Made by a program: the position numbers and the translations under genes
In this document: positions 37,701 to 46,244 of the stretch, in pieces
Layout: each line of letters opens with the position of its first letter
Numbering within the stretch: position 1 is the stretch's first letter
The notes under the pieces: generated by a model
Told to the model about the DNA's origin: nothing
What the model saw: the letters and a program-made list of their open reading frames with translations, nothing else
Databases searched by the model: none
From: Linnemannia schmuckeri
Lineage: Eukaryota > Mortierellomycota > Mortierellomycetes > Mortierellales > Mortierellaceae
Length of the DNA stretch: 64,000 bases
Assembly (NCBI GenBank): GCA_029449235.1
Contig: JANATG010000023.1
Coordinates: 62,001-126,000 of the forward strand
Direction of reading: 5' to 3'

Positions 37701-38304
37701 CGAGGGTCGGGGGGCTGGACATGATGGTGAGGATGATGTGGTCCCTGGAACGGACACTGAGGAGATCCCGGGAACTGGTATCAAGCGGCGGCGGCAGGAT
37801 GGACGTGACGATGACTATGACCATCGTCGGGATCATTATCGAGCAGCATTATCGCCATCAAAACGAGGACCTGTTGGTGCGGTTGGCGGCAGCAATCAGG
37901 ACTCAAGTCTTGTGTCAGCCAGATCTACATCATCTTCCGCGTCGACAGCATCAACTAACGTCCTGTCGACTGGAAGTATGGTCTTGGACGACCAAGCCGA
38001 AGCAGAGTTCCTTGAACGACTCAAACAATCCGACCCCATCCTCGACAACAACCCCAACAACATCACGATATCGCAGTACGGTAGCGTCGACAATGGATTT
38101 CTGGAGGAAGGATTTGTGGACGTGAAGACGGAGGAGGAAGAAGCGCCTCTGATTGATCGAAGGTTTGCACTTCGACAGACACAGACCCAGCATTCTGTGG
38201 GGGCGCTATCGCCATCGGTTTCGAGGAGAGAGAAGGGCAAGAGCGTGATCCGGGATCGAGATACTAATGGTGACTTTGATCATGACGAGAGGCCTTATTC
38301 CTAA
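34710..38304 (+). CDS. MCM9: MCM9 DNA helicase
   Basis: Exons 34710-34740, 34911-35013, 35149-35541, 35654-35838, 35948-36101 and 36207-38304 give 987 aa. The N-terminal domain contains CLLCKKTF and later Cys residues of the zinc finger (about 190-235), and RDYQEIKIQEQ. The AAA+ core shows Walker A GDPGTGKSQ (about 405-413), RSVLTTGIGSSSAGLTVTAV, Walker B LCCIDEF (about 465) and arginine-finger SPLLSRFD. This series is closer to MCM9 than to MCM2-7 or MCM8. The lid/winged-helix part is DLRNAARTTIRLLESLIRLS. A charged insertion of about 75 residues (571-645) separates core and lid, and a 290-residue disordered tail follows. MCM9 works with MCM8 in recombination repair and mismatch repair in animals. 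The start is a short first exon, METDSEDSFR. Confidence 0.93.
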
Positions 38305-38571
38305 GAGCTCCCTTCTCTTACACGACGATGGTTAGCAGAGTGTGCCGGAGAACTTGTAAATTAAACCCTTGTACAAAAGTAATAAACACAAGTATATAAT
38401 GTCAGCGTGCTCGTTTTTATTTTGTTTGTCGGCTTTGACGACGCGTAGTATATTTTCGCACCAGCGCACACAAACAGACCATGTACCCTACATTCACAAT
38501 CCTTGAAAATTTCGTCTTTTTTTTAAGCGCGAACAGACCCTACAAATATGCGCCGGAATACATGGTATCAT

Positions 38572-38680
38572 GGTTACAATGTAACCGACCTCCCATTGTT
38601 ACTATTTCAACAACCTGTTACTATAGAAACGCGACCAGTTACTATGTGAACAGGACCAGTTACAATGTAAACTGCTCATT
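38572..38680. repeat. degenerate ~21-bp repeat with a 15-bp palindrome
   Basis: GTTAC recurs at 38573, 38598, 38617, 38638 and 38659 (spacings 25, 19, 21, 21) within the unit (C)CAGTTACTATGTGAACAGGA. The first copy contains the perfect palindrome GGTTACAATGTAACC (38572-38586). Confidence 0.75.
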
Positions 38681-39055
38681 CAACCCGTGTTTCTCGTTAC
38701 TCGTTTCTCAGTCAGAATCTTTTTCGTCTCAGTCAATGATCAATGTGTCCTTCAGTCGTAGTCACCGTGTGCTCCACTCGCAACACTCTCTTTCATCCCT
38801 TCCTATCAGTAACAAGAAACCCTCCATTCTTTTTTCCTCATCAATTTCAGACTATATTTATTATCATTACTTCAGTGCATACCAGAGTAACAAGAGTACA
38901 TGCGGAGTGAAGACAGATGTCACGAAGGAGAAATGGCGGTTTGAAGTGTAGGGGAGTGAAGAAGGGAAATACACAAGGGGTTCATGCTTTAAAGAGCAGA
39001 AATGTGAACGAAGGCATGCATAGCAATAAAATAAGCGCTTCTTTTTGTAGATCAC

Positions 39056-39090
39056 ACGCGTAAAAACGCGTCAAAACGCGCTCGCACGCG
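39056..39090. repeat. four ACGCG boxes at exact 10-bp spacing
   Basis: ACGCG starts at 39056, 39066, 39076 and 39086. The first two are full ACGCGT, which is the MluI cell-cycle box bound by the fungal MBF complex in yeasts. Whether it works here is unknown. Confidence 0.8.
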
Positions 39091-39314
39091 AAACTTTTTT
39101 TTATCAGTAACAACGAAGCAAGCTGCTGGCCGCGATGTAATATTTTGAGGAACATACTTGTACGATGACGATGTACAAAATTGGAACTACAGAGAAGAAA
39201 CTATTTAACAGTGTTGGTACAAGCGAAAGGAGAATAATACAACGAGGAAGTCGAAAGAGAGAGAGAATAAAATTGATCAAAAACGAACAAACGAAAAAAA
39301 AAAAAAAAATGTCG

Positions 39315-42300
39315 TCAGTCAACCATAGGTTGGAGATACTTGACACGGAGAGCTCTGCCCATCCGGCCTTTGCCAACTCCAATTTCAACACGAACGCGTC
39401 TTCGTCGTGCATTCGAAACTGCAGTCTGATTGTTGCGATCTCCAGTACTCTTGCCAGCCAACATCTTCATCCAGGTTATCCACGCCTGTCTGCACTCCTG
39501 GTATTTTTCAATGTTTTCGGACCACTCGGCAGCTGGGATGGTTGGGAATACTTGCTGACAAACGTCGCCCTTGCAGGAAATCCGAATCATTTCGGTCTGC
39601 TGGGTGTCACTAAGGGTGGCCTTATCTTTGAGCCAAAAGTGGAAATCATGGTAGCACCACTTTGCCTCGCTCGTCTCTCTCTTGTCAGGATCCGATTGGC
39701 AGTTTACACAGACAAACTTGGACCCGTCCTCTTGCAACGGAACCATTTTCATGTTGCAGTTGCTGCAGACAATGAGAGGAATGCTGAAGACACTATCCTT
39801 CGCCCAGAACCGGGTCATGACGTGGTCAGGAAACGTAACGTCTTCGATGTACCCGTCTACCGAGGCGATGCCTATATGCCAAAAAAGAGGAAGCAAATAG
39901 AAACATAGGGTCAGTGGCTGATATCCAGAGCAGCTTAATTCAGACACCAGACAAAAGAAAACGACTTCATGGCCATGCATACCCATGAAGCGACTATCAA
40001 TGACTTTCTTGACCGACTCAAATCTCTGTGCAGATGTAGGTACGTCAGGGCCCTTCTCTCCAAGGACAACTGGTTCTCTTGATGATAAGTTAATACGCAA
40101 CACGCCGTCCTCTGAGCACCACTGTCCATAAAACCCCATGTGCCGCAGCGGTCTCAAGATATCGATCCAAGTAGTATAAGAGGACCTAAAGATTTAGGAA
40201 AGAAAAATAAGACTGTTGGTTGCCCATTCTCCATCGCCAAAATTCACAAAAGAATGCAGACGATAAATGAATGTCACTTACGTCTGAATTTTGACGAGTC
40301 GGTTCTTGGTTAAGTGGAAAACGCCAATCTCCCAACCCTTGCTGTCGTCTTTATCCACGTTCAGCATGTGGTAGACCACAACACCTCGAAGAGTGCTTCC
40401 TCTGGTCGGACCAGAGGCAACTTCAGTTTCGCTAGTAGACTTGCTTCCAACCGCATTCTTGTACGCGATTCCGGGCTCAATCTTGACCTTCTTCATCTCC
40501 TCAGGCTCGGGTTCAACTTTAAGCAATCTCGTCATCTCGTCCTCTGGCTCGGCCTTGACCACAACCTTCATATCATCCTCAGGCTCAATCTTGACCTTGG
40601 GTTCAATCTTGACCGAAGGCTCGTTTCTAGGCTCGATAGCTCCTTCGTCTTGTGGCACTCCATCATCAGTATCTGCATCAGAATCCAATCCATTAGGCAA
40701 TTCTGCCACTGTGAGTGCATCTTGTTGCAAGGAAAGACTGGCGTTCAGGGTCTGGTAGAGCGACGGGTCCCGTGCGATATATTTGTCATTGTCCAACAGC
40801 TGGTGGCCCAGCGTCTCTCGTATCTTGGCCAGATCCACGAGATGGCCTTCAATGACAGAGTCGCCACGGAACTTGGTCAGCGCAGCACCATCCATCCGAA
40901 ACATCATCGATGACCACCGTGTGCTGGCAACAGTCTTCCTTACGTACTCCTTGGCCATCAGATCTACGGGCACAATATCATGGATGTAGCGGTTAAAATA
41001 GACAGCTGAGTAAGCATTGTTCGTGTCAGGATGTAGTTTAGAGTTGCTTTTTACCTGTGAGGAGGACGACATCACCCACTCTACAAGACTCGACCCACTT
41101 TCCCTTCTCACCCCAAAGAGTAATGTTCAAGTGGATCGAACCTTTGTCGCAAATCGTCAAGCCCGCCTTGGAGGTAGGCTTTCCTCCAAATCCTCGTATT
41201 CCATCTTGCACTGGCAAAATTAGCTGTATAAGGCCCATGATATTATACTTTCTTTGCGCTTCGTTTGGGGACAGATGCTTAATAGGGGTTAATTTTGAAG
41301 CGAACGAGATCACCTGCGGATTGAGGGGAATCGTGTTTTGTGCGGGTGACGATACAGGTCTTGAAGTGGACGGATCTGCAGGAGCTGGCTGTTCGATAGG
41401 GACTGACTTTTGGACCGGAGCTGACTTTTGGACAGGGATGGGTTGTTGGACAAGAGCTGACTTTTGAGCAGGAATAGGTAGTACGACAGAGGTCGGCTGC
41501 TGAATATGTGTGGGCTGTTGGACGACCTTAGTGGTTTTGATGACTGGCTCTTTCTTCTGAATCTCCTCTCTAGATATCTGAAGCAATATGGGTCCAAGTG
41601 GCTCCGGCGGCTGCAAGGCTGAGTGATTAATTGTGGCCACTGGGACTGGCCGACTTGGGGTAGTCGAAGGTGATGCCGTTATTCTATGATGCTTCGTATT
41701 ATTCCCCTCAGCAATATCCTTTTTGCCAGCCTCCCAGAAGACTTGCCAATCCCCATCCGAGTCCCCGTCCTCGATGGGGTCAGTGTCATCTACCACCGAG
41801 AACTCTTGACGCTGGCGCTTTTTGGGTGTTGCCTTCTTAGGTGTGCTTTTACGCTTAGGTGATTTGCTCTCAACTATCGGAGGGGAAGGGGGAGGGAAGA
41901 GAGGCTTGAAGGGCGAGAACAAGGCTGAACGACGCTTGTTGGGTTGTTCCTGAGAGTCGGGTGAGGATGGTGTTGATGATGTTGTCGATGTTGTGGTAGT
42001 GTGAGGGCGAGAGATGATCCTGACGCGGTCTTGTTGGGGAGGGGACGGCTGAGTGGATCTACTGGATCCATTACTAGCGCGATAATGATCTGTGCTCCTG
42101 TATTGATCGATATCCTGCATGGCCACCTGCGTAGAGATATCATCGGGAATTATGTCGGAGAGGGTCCGTGCCATACTACGACGCTGCCGAGTTGGAGTAG
42201 AGATATTTTGTTCTTTGCGGTGTGGATCTGTTCTTCTTGAAGGTGGTGTTACTCTATTACTTGTCGTCCATTGCTGTTGGTATTTAGGTGTGAGGTGGTC

Positions 42301-42645
42301 ACTGCTCTTAAAGTGCTGGATATTGTCGAATACGAACTGGGTCGAGAGGTAGTCAGGCACCTCCACCGAAAGACCGACTTGAGAGGAAGGTGGAGGGGAG
42401 GGTGAGGGGCTCGAGATAGGATCCGAGGACTCGTCGTTTGATCTGGTAGAACGTTGCCCAGCTCCGCTAGCTGGAGTAGCGGGCTGGTGCAATGTTCTAC
42501 GGGGCGAATGATTGTTGTTTGTGTTGTTCATTAAAGTATTGTTGTGTCGTTGGATGAGAGAAGCGAATGGCGAATGTATGCTTATTGATTTCGTTGTCAC
42601 TGATGTAGGTGTGATTCTCTTTGGGGATGTGTTTGGATCCGGCAT
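39315..42645 (-). CDS. three-OB-fold, zinc-ribbon DNA-binding protein (RPA70-like; possibly shieldin-2-like)
   Basis: Exons 42645-41055, 41005-40282, 40185-39983 and 39871-39315 stay in frame to give 1024 aa. Residues 1-460 are disordered (Ser/Pro/Gln, basic patches, QKSAPVQ repeats). An OB-fold follows: IMGLIQLILPVQDG, then INLTLWGEKGKW-like text (actual: HLNITLWGEKGKW) and GDVVLLT, continuing as VASTRWSSMMFRMDG. After an acidic linker holding five Val/Leu-Lys-x-Glu-Pro motifs (about 659-709) comes a second likely OB region (718-815). A third region has C-x2-C (VCSNCNMK) and C-x2-C (CVNCQ) as in the RPA70 DBD-C zinc ribbon. GDVVLLT plus xSTxxSxxxxxDG recalls SHLD2 OB1 from memory. MEIOB or a diverged RPA1 are alternatives. 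Likely a nuclear ssDNA-binding repair protein. The start is the first ATG in frame. Confidence 0.72.
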
Positions 42646-43057
42646 TGCTGCTGTTGTTATGTATGCGATGGGCTCTGCGTTATAATGAAGATTAGAGTAA
42701 AGAACAGGTGTGCGTGCGAGTGTGCATGAGTGAAAATGGAAATGGGGATCAAAAGCCAAAGAACGACAATAAACTCACACTTGGTGGCAAAAGTATTCAC
42801 ACCAAGAATTTTTGATTCTCAACATACCACTAAAAGATTTGCCCAAATTGACGTCAGGGTCTACTGTCGCTTATTGCAAGTGGATAGATGGCTGCAGCAA
42901 CAACAGCAATAGCAACAGTGGTCAAGTGGCAGTCGAATAAAGCGTTTCGACGGTCGTGCGAGAAACAAAATCCAACGCGTTGAAGTGGTATGAGTTACAA
43001 GCCTTAACCAACAAAAAAGCATGGCCACTTTCAGTACGAGAAGCTGCAAAAGAAAAG
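42646..43057. other. upstream region of the OB-fold gene and tRNA 3' flank
   Basis: No gene was seen. The OB-fold frame stays open upstream of the chosen ATG but has no earlier ATG. The tRNA terminator (TTTT on the minus strand) lies just below 43058. Confidence 0.5.
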
Positions 43058-43129
43058 CTCCTTGGCGGGGAATTGAACCCCGGTCTTCCGCGTGACAGGC
43101 GGAGATACTCACCACTATACTACCAAGGA
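43058..43129 (-). tRNA. tRNA-Asp (anticodon GTC)
   Basis: The minus strand reads a 72-nt cloverleaf: acceptor TCCTTGG pairs with CCAAGGA plus discriminator G. The D-arm is in TAGTATAGTGGTGAGTA, the anticodon loop CCTGTCACG carries GTC, and the T-arm is CGGGGTTCAATTCCCCG. There is no intron and CCA is not encoded. A T-rich terminator, TTTTCTTTT, follows directly. This is the canonical eukaryotic tRNA-Asp. Confidence 0.95.
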
Positions 43130-43257
43130 ATGAGCCTGTTATGTATGTTAGAAACTAGCGACTTATCTTCTGGCGCCACCAACTAGAATAGTAACAGCGA
43201 TCAAGAGAGGCGGTGACGTAGACCCGAGTGCCCTTGACCCTATATTAGTTGGCCTGG

Positions 43258-43469
43258 GTTTATTCGTATCTAGTTTTATTTTGTCTTCCGTTTTTGCTGT
43301 GAAGAGCAGCGACAATTGTTGCGCAGAGCCAGGCTCCGGGTCGGACTGTGACTGGCGGATGGTGTACTGAAGAGTTTGGTCTGTAGTCCCCTTTACTTCC
43401 AAATGCCTCCTTTGTACTGTTTGTCAGAGAAATAAAATTGTGTACAAAAAAAAAAAAAAAAAAAAAAAA
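43258..43469 (+). mobile_element. LINE 3' end #1: severely 5'-truncated non-LTR copy with TSD
   Basis: About 190 bp of the same 3'-UTR as the element at 43951-45557, from TTCGTATCTAGTTTTATTTT to AAATAAAATTGTGTAC, followed by an A tail of about 24. It is flanked by AGTTGGCCTGG at 43247-43257 and again at 43469-43479, a direct target-site duplication of 10-11 bp. This is the classic product of target-primed reverse transcription. It carries no coding sequence. It lies about 130 bp upstream of the tRNA-Asp gene. Confidence 0.85.
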
Positions 43470-43479
43470 GTTGGCCTGG

Positions 43480-43950
43480 ATCGGAGCAGACAGCAAGGTA
43501 TCTTCCACTTGCTGTACTTTGCCTCCGGTTCCCAGGTACGCCCCCTATCCCCTCTTTTTATTACCTATCCTTAATAACTAGAAATTAGCACACTTTATTA
43601 AAGATCTTCCACTTGCTGTACTTTGCCTCCGGTTCCCAGACGCCTAGTTCCCTGCATCCCCTCATCCGGGTCCTGGCAGGTGGCGTCTGGATACCTACGG
43701 TTGTTAGGAAGATCCCTGGTGCTGTGTAGCCGCAGTTAGACGGTACAGGCCAGGCAGCATCCCTGAGCTCATCACGTGAGTTGCTGGATCATCTCCAAGT
43801 GATGCTTACCCACCCCTAGGCCAGCGATTTCGAACATGTACGTGGACTTAATTAACTTGTATAAGCTGCATTTCAATCTTTTACCCTTATGCAAAAATTG
43901 GTGGCGTTAGTGCAAAATTTTGGCAAAAAAAAAAAAAAAAAAAAAAAAAA
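43480..43950 (+). mobile_element. unidentified segment ending in a poly(A) run, possible second retroelement 3' end
   Basis: Non-coding sequence ending in ...AAAATTTTGGC plus a 25-base A run (43926-43950) that directly abuts the larger LINE remnant. It contains a 36-bp direct repeat (43500-43535 and 43604-43639). It looks like the tail of another A-tailed element, but no protein or known 3'-UTR identifies it. The alternative is ordinary flank in which a homopolymer formed at the LINE 5' junction. Confidence 0.35.
43500..43639. repeat. 36-bp perfect direct repeat, 68 bp apart
   Basis: The block starting ATCTTCCACTTGCTGTACTT occurs at 43500-43535 and identically at 43604-43639. Confidence 0.9.
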
Positions 43951-45557
43951 CATGCATCCTCGGCCAAGGCCGAGCTCCTGGGTCTTCTAGCTGCAATTCT
44001 GGCAGCGCCTCCGGAGCAGGACATTGTAGCTCGCCTTGATAACCAGTCAGTGGTAGGTCAGTACCGCCGACTAGTAAAGAATCGTCGGAACGCTCTGCCT
44101 AGGAAGCGGTTCAGGAGCACGTATGCTGGTATTTGGGCGGTACTTTGGCAGATTATGGAAACTCGGCCAGGCGGGGTCGAGGTGGAGTGGGTAAAGGGAC
44201 ATAGCAATGTACATGGGAATGAGCTTGCAGACCAGGCGGCAAAGGAGGCTGGACAGAGCGACACAGTACCCGTAGTGGTGGATCTGACGCAATAGACGGA
44301 CATTAGGAACTTTGCATATTGTTACGGCGGGCTTGTGGAGATTGATCTTCGGCAGCTGCTCAAACAACAAACGACAATTCGGCACCATTAGGCCTGGACA
44401 GCACAGAGGCGAGTCAAAAGGGCGATCCCAGACATTGATGACGTAGAGTGGCGCTCAACCCTGGCCCATGTTCATGACAGGCGAGCCGTTATTACATTTT
44501 ACAGCAACAGCAAGGACTCCCACCAACGCACACATCACGTCAAGAAGCTGCATGGCATATTACCCACTTTGAACTCTATGCAAGCGCGTAAACCGGACCT
44601 TTATTCGATCTGCCTGTGCCGACGATGCGAGCTTGAGGAGGAGGACAACAAACACGTCTGGAATTGTCCCCTTGCTGCAGAAATCACCACTACGATCTGG
44701 AAGGAGGCCATGGATAGGATTGATGGGTGGGGTGTACAGGCGACAAACAGCTACAACGCCGCCAGGAAGCGTGAATATGATCGTGCAATTGCCCACGGAC
44801 GCCAGATACCAAGGCCGGTCCCCATACACTGGCAGTCGCCCTTGGATGCGGAACATGTTCAAGGATTCTCTTCTATCGGTGGAGCTCGAGCCGTGCACAG
44901 CGGTAGTTCTGCTCCCGATCGTGATGAGAATCCCAAGTGGAGTGTCTCGGACCTCCTCCGCGGTATCACCCCCAAGAGTATGTTAACTGAATGGTCCGCG
45001 GTTTTCCGGACCCCACAGTCCATCGCCAAGACGGTTTTGCATAGGTTTGTTGGTTACCTGGAGGCGCATGCTTTGGAGTTGATATGGAAGCCTCGGTGTA
45101 CCGCGACGATCGCATGGGAGCAGACACAAGGCATCTCTGCCAAGAACAAGACCTCCAAGTACACAGGCCCCCGAGGTGACTGAGTCAGGGATACGGATAC
45201 ATCACGCGTGATGGTTTCTGCCCGTGTGGCTAGCGAAGCGCCACACGTGAGAATGGGCGCTGCCCTGGAGCGTCCATGGATCCAAGCGCGGCCGATGAGC
45301 GGTTGTTGGACAGTTTGTTGGGAAGGAGGAGATTGTCATTAATGGAGAGGATGGGAAGAATTCCTTTCATTCGTATCTAGTTTTATTTTCTTCTATTGAA
45401 GCTGTGAGGAGCAGCGGCAATTGTTGCGCAGAGCCAGGCTCCGGGTCGGACTGTGACTGGTGGATGGTGTACTGAAGAGTTTGGTCTGTAGTCCCCTTTA
45501 CCTTCAAATGCCTCCTTTGTACTGTTTGTCAGAGAAATAAAATTGTGTACAGAATAA
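43951..45557 (+). mobile_element. 5'-truncated LINE (RNase H-bearing, Tad/I-like) with broken ORF2 end
   Basis: The plus frame opens inside an RNase H domain: AKAELLGLLAAILA (catalytic Glu), ARLDNQSVVGQY (catalytic Asp) and VEWVKGHSNVHGNELADQAA (catalytic His/Asp region). After a spacer it continues with a C-terminal Cys/His cluster, CLCRRCELEEEDNKHVWNC, typical of fungal non-LTR ORF2 ends, and stops at 45181-45183. Two in-frame TAG codons (44293-44295 and 44389-44391) disable it. The reverse transcriptase, endonuclease and ORF1 are missing. A roughly 370-bp 3'-UTR with AATAAA (45536) matches copy #1 at 43258. A dead fragment. Confidence 0.85.
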
Positions 45558-46244
45558 AAAAGCTGTAGTGTCTGTTGCCATCAAACCCTAGAATGCACTG
45601 TGACAATAACTACTGCTGAAGTACTCAAAAGAGATGCGTCAGCTCACCTTACTTACTCTATGCTTCTTTGAACTACAGCAACATACATCTCTCCCTCTTA
45701 TTTTTTTTTGAGCCCCTAGCCGCACTTGTCCAAAATAATTCTTCCCAGAGAGTTTCTCCGCATCCTTTTGCATCCTTAATTCTTCCGCACCCTCCTAAAA
45801 AAAAAATCCCCCGATTCTCCTCTTCATGTTCACATTACTCCTTACTATCCTCACAGGAGAGGTATTCAAGTCTCTGCACTCCCAAAGAGCGGAGTAACGC
45901 CGTTCATGATTCTCCCATGGCATTTGTTCCCTCTTCACGGTCAGAGTTATGTTCGATGTATTGACGGAGAAATACAATCTGCAGTGGTTTAGACCAAAGA
46001 CTTGAACGCAACTCTGCATCCTTGTCTCTTTCTGGTTCGCCTTTCCACATTCATACATTCCTTGTCCTTGTAGTAGCTCGTTGCAAAAGGATTAAAAGAA
46101 ACTAGTCTACCGAGACATTCAGATGTAATCGACAAAACGTGGGGCAAATTGCGTAGTTTAAGGTTATCTACACCCTCTTCGTTATTAATTTGTTATTTGT
46201 TTGGATGGTTTGTTCTCAGTCCTTCATTATCTAGTATCACCACT
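45558..46244. other. intergenic region, SAM37 3' flank
   Basis: No gene was seen. Short frames only; T-rich stretches. Confidence 0.5.

Larger units (their letters stand above)
38305..39314. other. convergent 3' intergenic region with short repeats
   Basis: It lies between the stop codons of MCM9 (+) and the OB-fold gene (-). AATAAA near 38381 is a likely MCM9 polyadenylation signal. It also holds a degenerate 21-bp repeat (38573-38680), a phased ACGCG array (39056-39090) and an A run (39296-39309) just past the OB-fold stop. No coding frame is convincing. Confidence 0.6.
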
